Source: Glebionis coronaria (Eukaryota > Streptophyta > Magnoliopsida > Asterales > Asteraceae). Taken from it: 64,000 nt of DNA. The stretch lies in the NCBI GenBank assembly GCA_025667525.1, contig JANFOE010000053.1:312501-376500 (forward strand), in the 5' to 3' direction. Both the position numbers and the translations under genes were made by a program. The notes beneath the pieces are model-generated. The model did not search any database and had not been told where the DNA came from. It saw only the letters and a program-made list of their open reading frames with translations. Below are positions 23,427 to 35,320 of this stretch, piece by piece (position 1 is the stretch's first letter; each line of letters opens with the position of its first letter).

Positions 23427-23828
23427 CCCCAACGACATGTCGCTGGGGAAACTTTCCTTTTTTTTTTGTGAAAATAGGCGCGTTAATGAAAAACTTTTGG
23501 TGGGAATCCTAAAAAGTTTCCCCAGCGACATGTCGCTGGGGAATCTTTTGGACATAAAATAAAACAACGCATTAACACTAACCACTTGGAGTAGACGTGA
23601 AAGAAAGTTTCCCCTGCGACATGTCGCTGGGTAAAAGTTGGCGGGTTAATCTCCCGCTTGCATTTTTGTGAAATAGTTTGGTCAAAATTTAGTCAACGTT
23701 TCCCCAGCGACATGTCGCTAGGGAAACTTTCCTTTATTTTTTGGTCAAAATTTTTACGAGCCAGTTTGCCACGTCAGATAGATTTTGTCTTTTAGCATCG
23801 TTTCCCCAACGACATGATGTCGCTGGGG
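23427..23828. repeat. Right subterminal palindrome cluster of the CACTA element
   Basis: Copies of the palindrome lie at 23427-23448, 23520-23541, 23611-23632 (degenerate), 23702-23723 and 23804-23828 (interrupted by an extra ATG). Spacing is about 90 bases, near nine helical turns. Confidence 0.85.
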
Positions 23829-23835
23829 AAAACCC

Positions 23836-23864
23836 CGATGGGGAAGGGCTGGATTGTTGTAGTG
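23836..23864 (-). repeat. CACTA terminal inverted repeat, right
   Basis: Read on the minus strand it begins CACTACAACAATCCAGCCCT, followed by CCCCATCG. The 3-bp TAT duplication follows at 23865. Confidence 0.85.
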
Positions 23865-23867
23865 TAT

Positions 23868-24800
23868 CATCATTCAAGGATGTTGAAGATCAATGAAGAA
23901 GAGTCTTCTACAAGTGCAAGTAACTCAATCCATAACCAATTAAGTGATTGATCTTCATGAGTACTTACACAAAGAAAGATGCAAACTAGTAGATACATTT
24001 CAAGACTAGATCTAAAATGCATAAAGACTACTAATCTAAGAGGGTTGCAATATTACCAATTAAAAGACCTATTTTTCAAGAAAAAATAGTTTTGACCAAA
24101 GAAAAACTTTAGTACAACTTGACCTTCTAATTTGAGGAGACAATGGATCGATACAAGTTTTAAAGTACAATATACTTCAAAGATCTTGAGTGACCATCGC
24201 TCTGATACCAATTGTAGAAACTAGAATGGGGGGGGGGGGGGGGGGTTGAATAGTTTCTCTTCAATTTGTTACCTAATTTAAATTACTTTGAATTAAGTGT
24301 GTATCAAAACTATCTTTTACTTAAAGCTAAGTTGCATAATGGTTAGGTTCAATTCAAATGAATTAGCAATGGTAATAGGTAAGTATAATGATAATGACAT
24401 AAGTAAAGAGTAAGGAAAGAGACAACCTAGTGACAAGACACCAAGATTTATAGTGGTTCGAAAACGAGGCTCTATCCTCGTTTCTACTCCACTCCTCGAG
24501 TACACCTACTCGAGATTTCTACTATTTCCACAAGCTCCCTTCTTGGCGGAGAAAGCCTTACATCGTTGCTTACATTATTTTCCGACACTAAGCTAAATGT
24601 CGAGACCTAATCATTAGCTAGGACCAATCTACACAGCGTTGCCTACTTCATAATCTAACGACACAAGGCTAGATGTCGAGTTCTAATCTCAAGGTAGAAC
24701 CAATCTTCACGACGTTGCCTACTTTACCATTTAACGACACAAGGCTAGATGTCGAGTTATAATCCAAAGTTAGAACCAATCTTCACGACTCTCCACTTTG
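23868..24800 (-). mobile_element. Remnant LTR retrotransposon: interior, primer-binding site and one LTR
   Basis: On the minus strand, TGGTATCAGAGC (24199-24210) is the tRNA-iMet primer-binding site. The adjoining LTR would begin with TG at 24213 on the plus strand and run right to roughly 24800. The LTR contains an 18-base G run (24228-24245), a TAGTGGTTCG motif common in Copia LTRs, and three ~77-bp tandem units (about 24581-24790) with CGACACAAGGCTAGATGTCGAG. I cannot find the second LTR, so the element is partial. It predates the CACTA insertion that split it. Confidence 0.5.
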
Positions 24801-24811
24801 AAATTCATACC

Positions 24812-24911
24812 ATTGTGTGTATTTTGTGACCATTTTACCCCTACGTTTTTCAAATTTTGAAGGATAAAACGGTCATTTTACAAGACAAACTCGTCTCAAA
24901 ATACACACAAT
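24812..24911. mobile_element. Short MITE-like inverted repeat, 100 bp
   Basis: A perfect 15-bp inverted repeat, ATTGTGTGTATTTTG at 24812-24826 and its complement at 24897-24911, encloses about 70 bases. No clear target duplication is seen. Confidence 0.45.
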
Positions 24912-25032
24912 GATCGAAATTAGATAGTTCAATACACGAAATGAGAAAAAAATAGCTTAGTATACACAACCATAAAAAGTGGTTAGTTTACTACATTTTT
25001 AAGTGATTTTCCCAAAATTGTACATGTGAGTT

Positions 25033-25194
25033 GTTAAAGCTACAATAGACTTGATCAAGTCTAACATTGCTCATAAAGAGGATGCAAATGAAGGTTTCAG
25101 CATCTCATCATATGGATTGGCCCAACTAAAGAGAGGCAAGTACCTTGCTACTTGGGTTACAGACATACCCGATGAATTTGGATTTGGACCATGA
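25033..25194 (+). pseudogene. Possible exon fragment of unrecognised gene
   Basis: A 53-codon open stretch reads VKATIDLIKSNIAHKEDANEG, then YGLAQLKRGKYLATWVTDIPDEFGFGP, and ends in TGA. The amino-acid composition looks protein-like and unlike its AT-rich surroundings. It has no start codon and I do not recognise the family. Confidence 0.3.
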
Positions 25195-26330
25195 CAAAAT
25201 TTACTAAAGCAAATTAAGAATGTAAATACGCCACATGCATAAAACAAAATTTAAACCCTAAATTAAGAATCCTAACTAAATTAGAAACAACCCATAAGCT
25301 ATTTATAGAATCTTTTATAAATAGTGTTATAATAACTGAAAATTTCATATTACTGTTAATTTTTGTATATAATCTTTAATAAAATGTTATAATAACTAAA
25401 ATTTATAACAATAAAACGGTAAAAAAACCCTACTAATATTTCAACATATGATTAAACTATGAATTGACATAAGTAGGTACACAAAACAACATACATTGAT
25501 AAAAAAGTGACCTATGTCTACGCAAAAACTATATATGACCACTTGCCACATGCGTAAAACAAATTTAAACCCTAAATTGAAAATCGTAACTAATACATAA
25601 ACACATTATAAGATATTTATGTTTTAATAGATAAAACTTTTTTAGTGAAAATATTAGAAAAAATCTCGTGCGTGCACGAGTATTATAACTAGTTATTGCT
25701 AAAAGTAAATAAACCTATTTACAAAGTATTACAAACGTGTAGTTCTACATCCTCTCAAGTTGGAGGCTCTGCAAGTCCTAACTTGTGAGAAACATGAGAA
25801 TCTTAATTTTTTCTAGACGTGAAGTGAATTTTTGCTCTAAAAAATGAATATTATTACATGTATGGAGAGTTTTTTTAAAGTAATTATTATGTAAAACACT
25901 TATACGTTGTGTCGGTATAAGTCATGTTTTAAAATTAATTATTATGTAAAACATTTATGCAAAATTCATAAATATAATATTAAAATATTATAAAATAAAT
26001 AAATATTTTTATACGTTGTGTCGCTATAAGTCATGTTTTAAAAACGCTAAAGCTACATCTTAACTATCAAAACGTGTATCTTGGACATGCCGTCACGCCA
26101 CAATTCACGCTATTTATAATCATGGTCGCAATGGCTGATCAACTCGTTGTCTTTAGTGTTTGATAATTTGGTTTAACATTCCAAACATTTTGGATCATCC
26201 AGTGTGAGCCCATGAACGACTCACATTCAGATGGGCTATTTGGTGTAGATATGGACCAAGAGAAAAGCAAATCCAAAAAACCCACTATATATATATACTA
26301 CTCACGACAACCCTAAAACAGTCCCAAGGT
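25195..26330. other. AT-rich intergenic stretch
   Basis: No gene is seen. It contains two similar segments with TTTAAACCCTAAATT (about 25249 and 25563) and the Helitron 3' end listed separately. Confidence 0.5.
25665..25692 (+). mobile_element. Helitron 3' terminus
   Basis: A perfect hairpin, CTCGTG-CGTG-CACGAG (25665-25680), is followed 8 bases later by CTAG, and the next base is T. This is the Helitron end signature. I could not place the matching 5' TC end. Confidence 0.65.
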
Positions 26331-26332
26331 TT

Positions 26333-27240
26333 CAGCATGCTTGAATCATATGTAATGCAAGCAAAATCATATGTAATTATCACAGATCACATGCAATTCA
26401 AGTAGAATTACATGTGATTCAAACAAAATCACATGTAATTTAGAAGCCAATTTGTTTTTTATATTTTACATAAATGAAAACAGATAATACATAATTAAAA
26501 AAATCACATATGATTCATCTAAAGTGGGTTTGTTAGAAAAAGTTAATGTTTCGGAATGCTTGAATAGCATGTAATACAAGCAAAATCATATGTAATTATC
26601 ACCAAATCACATGCAATTCAAGCAGAATTACATGTGATTCAAACAAAATCACATGTAATTTAGAAGCCAATTTGTTTTATATATTTTACATAAATGAAAA
26701 CAGATAATACGTGATTAAAAAAATCACATGTGATTCATCTAATGTGGGTTTGTTATAAAAAGTTACGGTTTCGGAATGCTTGAATCACATGTAATGCAAG
26801 CAGAATCACATGTAATTATCACCGAATCACATGTTATTTAGAAGCCAATTTGTTTTACATATATTTTTTTGGGTAAAGGGGACTCCACCCCGGTAAAATG
26901 AACATATTTTATGTTAATGGCAACACAGATTTTAATATATTGACAAAATTACATGTGATTCAAACATTTAATGTAATTCACATAAATCACAAGTGATTTT
27001 AAAGTAATAACGAAAATATTTTTGTCATTTAATAGACGGTTATTTTGATATACTTTTAACGATTTTACAATGTTGAAATTCTCGTCAAAAAAATACACGT
27101 GATTTTCACAAATCGCATGTGACGTTACAAATTCAAATGTGATTTTTAAATTAATAAATCAAACATGAGTTTACGAGAATCACATGTAGTTTTTCGAGAA
27201 TCACGTGTGATTTTTTTACGAAAATTTTTAAAAAAAGTTC
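26333..27240. repeat. AATCACATGT-rich array, copy A
   Basis: Three ~223-bp units (starting near 26333, 26555 and 26779) consist of AATCACATGTAATT and AATTACATGTGATT words in both orientations, joined by spacers such as TTAGAAGCCAATTTG and ATAAATGAAAACAGATAATAC. A more degenerate part continues to 27240. The words are near-palindromic E-box-like CACATG sites. Confidence 0.8.
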
Positions 27241-27632
27241 GCCGTAAGTATATGGAAGTGCATATCTAGAGAAATATAATTTAATTCCCGTCGTGACGGT
27301 ATAAATAATTTTTCATAACGATTAACGGTTTGAGAGATATTTAATTTTTAAGAAATAGGATGAAAGTGTGTTTTTTAATTAAATTTAAAAAGATTAATAT
27401 ATATACTATTAGATATGATTTAAATGGATGGTGGAGATTACTTTTTTTTTTTTTTAGATGCATGTTCCTTAGGGAACTTTTGTCTATGATCCAAGAGAAA
27501 GAAAATCCCAAAACCCACTCTATATATACTACATGTATCATTACAACCCTAATAACAACACTCCCAAAAATCCTAGTAAAAGTAAAACAATAACGCCGCC
27601 GTCCCCCATATCACTTGTCTTTATCAGTCACC

Positions 27633-28330
27633 ATGATCCAAACTCATTATAAATTAACCCAGATCCATGGTGATGGTGTTCTTATGATGGTGTCAGATTC
27701 GCAGTGGGTGTTGAGTTCAATAAGATTTGTAAAAAGGATGTGTACAACGACCATACCGGGAAGTTAGGAACGGGTTAACAGAGTACATGGCTCTGACTAA
27801 GCGATATCTCGTTGAAGGGTGGGAAAATGATTTTAGAAGGACGATGCGAAAGGGTTCTGAGAGTCAGGGTCTAATCGTCCTTCTCTCACAACTCGCTTCT
27901 TATTGTCCTTCTGAATTGTTTTCCCACTCTTCAACCAGTTATCTCTTAGTTTGTACCATTTACTTTCTGTTGTAAACAAGTAGAGTTAACCCCTCAAATT
28001 GCCTTCCAGATATGGCGTCTGTGATTGCTTATGAAGGTTGATGTTTGAAAAGTTTTTTGTGGTGTCAGATTCGTGGTGGGTCTTAGTTCAGTAAGATTTA
28101 TTTAAAAGGGGTGTCTATAGCTTGTTCAAAGTATGGAGAATGAATTTAGAAAGACTATCCGTAATAGGAGAAGGGTTCTGGAACAGTCCGGTCCAAGTTG
28201 TGTGTTATCGAAACCACTAACACTCGACTTGGACCGGCCTGTTTCTAGTGCCCTTCACCTTACTCGATAATCTTTCTAACTTCATTCTCTCACTTCAGGT
28301 GTCACTTAGTCTGAACTATTTACTCTGTAA
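27633..28330 (+). ncRNA. Foldback locus with two miRNA-precursor-like hairpins, copy A
   Basis: Hairpin 1 (27811-27935) pairs GTTGAAGGGTGGGAAAAT...TTTAGAAGGAC with a downstream near-complement (GTCCTTCTGAATT...CCCACTCTTCAAC), about 32 pairs with a few mismatches. Hairpin 2 (28135-28291) pairs about 68 bases at roughly 80%, from GAGAATGAATTTAGAAAGAC to CGGTCCAAGT, with a ~13-base loop. The two left arms are related to each other, as are their flanks (GTGTCAGATTCG...GTTCAATAAGATTTG), so the locus itself is tandemly duplicated. An inverted duplication of part of a gene is the accepted origin of young plant MIRNA genes. Expression and a processed small RNA are not shown here. A plus-strand ORF at 27787 is broken relative to copy B. 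Confidence 0.4.
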
Positions 28331-29345
28331 AAAAACCTTAACTATGGTGTTAGTGATATGGAGTAGGGTTTGCTTATGAAGTTTTTTTGTATATTTGATT
28401 ATGTGTGATGTGTTTATGTTTCTGTGTTTTATTTTCATGTGAACTACTGTGTGTTAGTGATGTTTGTGTTTTTGTTGGTTTAATAAAGTGTCAAAGTGAT
28501 GTGTAATAAAGTGATTTTGAGTAGGGTTTAACCCCTCAAGAACGGCAGTTTAGTGTTACTCGCACTTCCAATCACCCACACTTTCAACGATTCTTTATGC
28601 GCATTTTAGACAAGATATCAGGTTTGCATATCGTTCAAGATGGAGTTGGTGTATAAGGTGTGAGAAGGTCGTCTTTGAGTTAAGACATCCAATTCGACAC
28701 TTACAATTCTCACTAAAAATTATAGATTGGTTTTGTCAAGGTGACTAATTTTATCTGACAAATCTAGTAAAAAAGGCGCCAAGCTAATTATATACTGTAG
28801 TAGATCAGTAACATCTGAGTGTAAATGCCTATAACTTAGGATCCACATACCAAAAAATATATAAGGGAACTTGTTTGTTATTTTAGGAGATGGCACTTGT
28901 TCTCCTTAATTTTGGCGATCTTATCTGTTCCATAAATCTTTGGCTGTCATCATAAGTTTTTATATACAAATACTTTTATGGACTTAATTTGTTCCAATAC
29001 AAAATAGGGCCAGACTATTATGGTTTTGGGTCTCACGAGTCATGACCCATAGGGACCAAATCCGTCGTGGTTCACTTATGGATTAGCTCTTAAAAACTCA
29101 TCTTTTTCTTTTTTTAAGATGTGAAAAACCATTAATTGTTATACACAACTTGATCAAATTTCTTTATTTACTTTTAGTATTGAATAACTAAATTGAGATA
29201 TCTCAAAAGAAAAATGTGTGGCAGCGTACACAGCTCGTCAAACACATGTGGTACTCGCTAGTTGCTCGCCGAAACACTTCACCACACCATGGTGGCTCGC
29301 CAAAGGGTCAACTCGCTAGTTAGCTGGCGAAGTAAACGACAAAGA
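28331..29345. other. Non-coding stretch within duplicated block A
   Basis: No gene is seen. The part at about 28540-29200 is absent from copy B. Confidence 0.45.
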
Positions 29346-29902
29346 AATTATCTAAAAAAGTGATATAGCTGCTGTCAAACATATTTTTATCTTCTTTTCT
29401 TTTTTTGAGTTGTTTTTTATCCTCTTTTCTTTTTTTGATTTGGTTTTTTTCTGCGTTTGTACATCTGTTGCAGGTGCTGTTGAAGAAGATGGGTGGGGAG
29501 GGAGAAGATATGCCTGTGCTATGTTTTTTTTTTGGTGTGGTGGGCTCAGGCCCATTTTCGAATGTGTTTTTTTTTGCCGGAGGTTTTTTTAGTTTTATAA
29601 ACTTTTTGGAAACTTTTTTTGTTTTTTTTTTTAAATATGGTATGTTGTTTTTTTAATTGAATAATGTATATTTTTTTAAATGAAATATATTTTGTTTATA
29701 AATAATTGAAAATGAATAAAATGGGTAGTGGTGGGGCTCAAATGAAGGGGTTTGGTTATGATAACGGAGGTTTTTTAGAAATAGGCGTGTTAAATGACGT
29801 GGCACCTCGTGGGGCTTAAATGAAAAGCGTTTTGCTTTTCACGGCACCTAATGCTCTAGTTCGTTAAAGTATGCTTAGTGGTAATTCATGACAATATATA
29901 TA

Positions 29903-30085
29903 GTGACATAACCGACGTGATATCATTTTTTTCACACTTCATAAAATATGACATCATTTTTTTCACACTAATAATATTATATTTTAATCATATGACATCA
30001 TTTTTTTCACGGCTTATCACACTTCATAAAATATGTGTCATAGCCATTCTCGTGACATAACCGACGTGATATCACTTTTTTTTGG
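29903..30085. repeat. Local direct repeats
   Basis: GTGACATAACCGACGTGATATCA occurs at about 29903 and 30051. Between them, ATGACATCATTTTTTTCAC-type words recur three times. Confidence 0.65.
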
Positions 30086-30089
30086 TTAT

Positions 30090-31496
30090 AGCATGAGATT
30101 ACCGCACCTTGGTAATGAAAACTGCAAGCGACATCAACTGCTATAACATCTTCTAGAAGTTAAAGTTACATACAATCTATCATGGTTTCAGATTATTATG
30201 AAAGATGTGTGATCAGTTATGTAGACATTAGTAGTATTTAGTAAGTATAGTTTAGATTATATATTTATATAAACTTTATATTACTTGGAGTGTATATGAA
30301 ATTTATTACAAAAGCAAGGTGATATGAAAAAAACCGATTTAAAAATGAAGAAAATTCAAAACCGGTTTTATTGGTTATTGTGAAATCTGTTTATTCTGAG
30401 CCGAGCCTGTGCTGGTTATAACTAGTTTTTGATTATTATCTTGGGCCGGTTTGTAACTGGTTTTATCTGAACCGGTTTTTGGATTCTAGTAACATGTGAA
30501 AAGCATGCATTGACATTTGACAGTGGCTTTTGCTGCCTTTTACAGAAATTTTCACGTTTTTTAGCTTTTGGTAGTAACATTTATTTCAAATTTTCAAACC
30601 TTCAAATTTTGAAAAAATTTGAACTACTACTCCAGTAAAGTACAGTAGGATTTTGACAGAATTTCAAAATTTTCAAAATTTCACATATTCTCCTTTCCAG
30701 TGTTAAAAAGTAAAAGTTTATAACTTCAACTAGTTTTTAACCGGTTCGTACATGTTATGTATTGTGAAAAGAAAACAGTTTCTAACTAAACTGGTTTGTG
30801 TCATAACCAGTTCGTTGACCGTTTAACTAAAATCAATTCTCCTTGATCAAGCTGAGAAAATAATGTATTCGTGTTTGACCAACCAAACTTAGGTCATCTC
30901 TAATGGAAAAATCATGAAAGACTTTTTGTAATTTTGCAAAGCTTTTGAAATAGCTTTTTAGCATTGTGAATAAAGGTTTTATAAAAGCTTTTTACAAATG
31001 ATTTATAAGCCAATAATGGCTCATGCATTAAATGCCTTAAATGAAACTTAAAAAATAATGCTATGTTTTAAATGAAAATAGCTTTTAAGACTTTTTACCA
31101 ATGCATATACTCTTAATACGGATAATATCTACGCAAATAATAAAATATAAACTTGTTCATGGTATACAAAATGTAAAACTAGATATCATACACAAGTCAA
31201 AATTTGGACTACAATGTCATGCTCGGAATAATATTTTCATACATAAGGTGTGTTTATCAAAATTAGTTATAGAATCCAAACATGTGAGAAAGGTGAAAAT
31301 CTTGAACTTTTCTAGCGGTTGTGTTGTGACTCAACTCATTGTCTTTAGTGTTTGATACCTTTTTAATAGAGAAAATAAAAACCTTTTCTTTTAAACACTC
31401 AAAACCAAACTATGGGTTTATCATAATTTCACTAAAATCCAAAAACATTTAAACACGCTATGTTCAGATTGTCATGAATTAACCAAAAAATTGTTA
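30090..31496. other. AT-rich intergenic stretch
   Basis: No gene is seen. The part from 30320 to 30850 is enriched in AACCGGTTTT-type words, possibly an old degenerate repeat. Confidence 0.45.
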
Positions 31497-31504
31497 ACTT
31501 TATC

Positions 31505-32497
31505 TAGAGGTGCAAATCCAAACCGGATTTTTAAAAATCCGGTCAAAAAATTCGATCCGGATTTTTCAAAAACCGGATTTTAAAAATCTGGTCCGGATTT
31601 TTTAATCCGATCCGGTTAAACCGGATTTCTATTTTTTTCGAAAATCGGATAAAACCGGATCATTTACCGGATTTATCCTGTTTTTAAAAAATCCGGATAA
31701 ATCCGGTTTTTAATTTTTTTTATAAATATATTCGGATTTTTTTACCGGTTTAACCGGATAAAACCGGATAAAATATTTAATTTTTTTTTTAAAAAATGTT
31801 AATAGTGTGGGAGTTGGTTGGTTTTATTTTAGGGCTCTAATAAAGAAAGTGATTTGAAATTTTTGATGAAAATTTGGGTTTAGCCGCCCATCGTGTGGTG
31901 AAAGATTGGAATTTGGATATTTTTTTTTTCCTTTTTTTGAGTCGTGTCTCGGAAGCTTTGTGATTTTGCCGCTTTTTTGTGAATTTTGGTTCCTCCATGT
32001 TTTGGTTTTTTCAAATTTTCACAAGTTTTTGTTATTTGCTGCTTTTTTTGAAATGTATACAAATGTTTAGATATTTTGCTTAATTAATTTAAGTTTAAAT
32101 TCACTCGGAACTTTTCATTTTATCACGTGGGATTTTTTTTTTAATGTTTTATGTTTGTATTTTTCTTTAATGTTTGTAAATAAAATTCGGAAAAGACCGA
32201 TACGAACTTTTTAACCGAAAAAAACTCGATCCGAACATTTTTAACCGAAGAAAACCCGATCCGAACATTTATAACCGAAAAAACCGATCCGAAAAACCGA
32301 TCCGAAAAAAAATCCGATAAAATCCGATAACAAAAATTTTTATCCGAAAAAAAACCGATACGAACTTTTTAATCCGAAAAAATCCGATTCAGAAAAATCC
32401 GATCCGATCTGAATCCGGATTTTCAAAAATCCGGATTTATCAAATCCGGATTTTTGAAAATCCGAATCCAGTTTAATCCGATTTATTCGCACCTCTA
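31505..32497. mobile_element. Non-autonomous hAT-like element, 993 bp
   Basis: The terminal inverted repeats are TAGAGGTGC at the left and its complement GCACCTCTA at the right, flanked by a perfect 8-bp target duplication ACTTTATC (31497-31504 and 32498-32505). Both arms are packed with AAAATCCGGAT and its complement as subterminal repeats. There is no coding sequence. The 8-bp duplication and short ends fit the hAT superfamily. Confidence 0.85.
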
Positions 32498-32505
32498 ACT
32501 TTATC

Positions 32506-33270
32506 TCAAAATGGTGATGTTTCCAACTCTTTACATTTTTCCCGTATGTTTCAAATAATGCCCAATAAGCCCGGTATTTATGATTACAAATTTACAATGT
32601 TTTGTTGAATTTTTATTTGAAGTTTAGTAATGTTTGTTTGGATGATATGAATGTGTTGCAATTGGAGAATAGGAGGGTCAGGTTAAGTCTTAATGCGTTG
32701 ACTTGAGATTTAAGTCGAAACTATGTTTAGTCATGAATCATGATCAATATATCAACAACTTAGGATACGTTAGGTTGTGGGGTAGTGGGAAAGGACAAAC
32801 GTCATGTGCTTAACAGAGAAATAAACAGATCTAACAATTATAAAATGTATTCCACATATATGAACTGTATAATTTCATCCTTTTAAAACGAAACATGCAA
32901 TTTGTGCTTACCACAAGAACGATTTATAGTATGTCTAACTCATTAATTGACACAAGAGAATTTGTTTCAACATTTTCAAACATTTTGGATCATCAAATGA
33001 ACCCATGAACGACTCACGTTCAGATGGGCCATTTGGTATAAATGAGGTGAGTTTTACATAGAACATGAACCAATAAAAGAAGAAAAGAATCAATCTCAGT
33101 CATTCATTTTTTCTATCAAAAATTAAAAACTCATCTTTCACATTTTTCTTAAAAACACCATATCTTTCAAACGATAAATCGTCATTTTACAAAAAATACA
33201 CCATTGCAACGAAAAAATTCTTATCATTCAGTAGATAAGCACTTTAATATATTTTTGACGATTTTTTATT
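32506..33270. other. AT-rich intergenic stretch
   Basis: No gene is seen. A short segment (about 32980-33050) resembles 26185-26250 (CATTTTGGATCATC...CCCATGAACGACTCAC), so it is an older extension of the A/B relationship. Confidence 0.45.
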
Positions 33271-33279
33271 ATTGCGATT

Positions 33280-35320
33280 TTCGACTATAAAAATCACATG
33301 TGATTCGGAAAATACTTGTGATTTTTTTATAAAAAAATTAAATTTTTTACAGAATAAATAAGTAACTATTATTATTATTTATTAGTATAAATATTTACAT
33401 AGTCGAATGTAAACACGTAACAAGTTACGTCAATAGCTTTTTCATATAGTTTCGATGATCTTTTGTTGAAATTTTCGTCAAAAAAATTACACATAATTTA
33501 TAAAATCACTAGTAATTTGTAAAATCAATTGTGCTTTGTATTTCTAAAATGCATGTGTGATCCCATATATCGAATGTAATTTCATAAATTTACATATGAT
33601 ATTAAAGTAACAAATCACGTGTGATTTCAGAAATCCCTAAATTGTAAATGATTTTACAAATTTATGTGTGCTTTATAAAGTAATAAATCACATGTGATCC
33701 GTGAGTGAGGAAATTTAAAAAAATCATCGAAAGTATATAGAAGTACGTATCATTAAAAAGAAAATTTATCACAAATCACATGTGATTTGGTAAAAATCAT
33801 GTCATTTGACACAAATCACAAATGTTTGAAAAAATTACTTACGGTTTAGCGAAAATTATGATTTTGGATTTAGTATAAGTAACTTGTTATTCGGATCAAT
33901 CACATGTAATTATCATTAAATCACATGTAATTTAAGAATAATTACATGCGATTAAAATAAACTCATAACTAATTCAAAAGCAAATTTGCTTTATATATTT
34001 TACATGAATCACATGTAAAAACACATAAAGAACCACATGTAATTCGTGTAAAATTACATGTGATCAAAACAAAATCAAATGTAATTCAGAAGCCAGTTTA
34101 CTTTCTATATTTTATATGAATGACAACGGAACATTTTTATATATTGACAGAATTACATGTGATTAAAAAAAAATCACATGTGATTCATTTAAAGTGGGTT
34201 TGTTAGAAGAAGTTAAGGTTTTGAAATGTTTGAATCACATGTAATACAAGCAAAATCACATGTAATTATCATCGAATTACATGTGATTCAATGCAAGAAA
34301 AATCACATGTAATTATCATCGAATTACATGTAATTCAAGCAGACAATTCAATATATTAACAAGATTACATGTGATTAAAAAAATCACATGTGCTTCATCT
34401 AAAGTGGGTTTGTTAGAAGAATTTAAGGTTGCAGAATGCTTGAATCACATGTAATGCAAGCAAAATCATATGTAATTATCACAGAATCACATGCAATTCA
34501 AGGAGAATTACATGTGATTCAAACAAAATCACATGTAATTTAGAAGCCAATTTGTTTTATATATTTTACATAAATGAAAACAGATAATACATAATTAAAA
34601 AAATCACATATGATTCATCTAAAGTAGGTTTGTTAGAAAAAGTTAATGTTTTGAAATGCTTGAATCACATGTAATACAAGCAAAATCATATGTAATTATC
34701 ATCAAATCACATGCAATTCAAGCAGAATTACACGTGATTCAAACAAAATCACATGTAATTTAGAAGCTAGTTTGTTTTATATATTTTACATAAATAAAAA
34801 TAGATAATACGTGATTAAGAAAATCACATGTGATTCATCTAATGTGGGTTTGTTAGAAAAAATTACGGTTTTGGAATGCTTGAATCACATGTAATGCAAG
34901 CAAAATCACATGTAATTATCACCGAGTCACATGTAATTTAGAAGCCAATTTGTTTTACATATATTTTTTTGGGTAAAGAGGACTCCACCCTGGTAAAATG
35001 AACATATTTTATGTTAATGGAAACAAACATTTTAATATATTGACAGAGTTACATGTGATTCAAACATTTAATGTAATTCACATAAGTCACATGTGATTTT
35101 AAAATAATAACGAAAATATTTTTTTCATTTAATAGACGGTTATTTTTATATAAATTTAACGATTTTACAATGTTGAAATTCTCGTCAAAAAAATACACTT
35201 GATTTTCACAAATCGCATTGACGTTACAAATTCAAATGTGATTTTAAAAATAATAAATCAAACATGAGTTTTCGAGAATCACATGTAATTTTTCGAGAAT
35301 CACATGTGATTTTTTTTACG
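33280..35320. repeat. AATCACATGT-rich array, copy B (longer)
   Basis: The same ~223-bp units as copy A start near 34205, 34430, 34655 and 34877. They are preceded by a degenerate zone of the same words from about 33280. Copy B therefore has more and older units than copy A. Confidence 0.75.

Larger units (their letters stand above)
11384..23864 (-). mobile_element. Complete CACTA (En/Spm) DNA transposon, 12.48 kb
   Basis: The ends are inverted repeats beginning CACTACAACA. They extend about 28 bases with a few mismatches (GCCCT and CCCCA are shared on both sides) and are flanked by a 3-bp target duplication TAT (11381-11383 and 23865-23867). Both genes read on the minus strand: a TNPD-like transposase with TNP2, DUF4218 and DUF4216 regions, then a TNPA-like gene. 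Subterminal palindromes, a hairpin array, a minisatellite and a GRF zinc-finger remnant occupy the rest. CACTA elements move by cut-and-paste, with TNPD cutting and TNPA binding subterminal repeats. The TNPA frame looks open and the TNPD frame damaged, so this copy probably cannot move alone. Confidence 0.95.
26333..29903. repeat. Duplicated block A (pairs with 34430-39051)
   Basis: Blocks A and B share, in the same order, the AATCACATGT array, an AT-rich leader, the foldback locus and a 530-bp T-rich tail. Similarity is about 90-95% in the array and close to 99% in the tail (29346-29903 against 38493-39051). Block B has the TRIM insertion and two internal deletions compared with A. Confidence 0.85.

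Noticed and set aside
29352..29656. Pairs of ORFs on both strands, repeated identically at 38499-38803
   Set aside because: T-rich low-complexity DNA; the conservation reflects duplication of the block, as nucleotides outside the ORFs are equally conserved.
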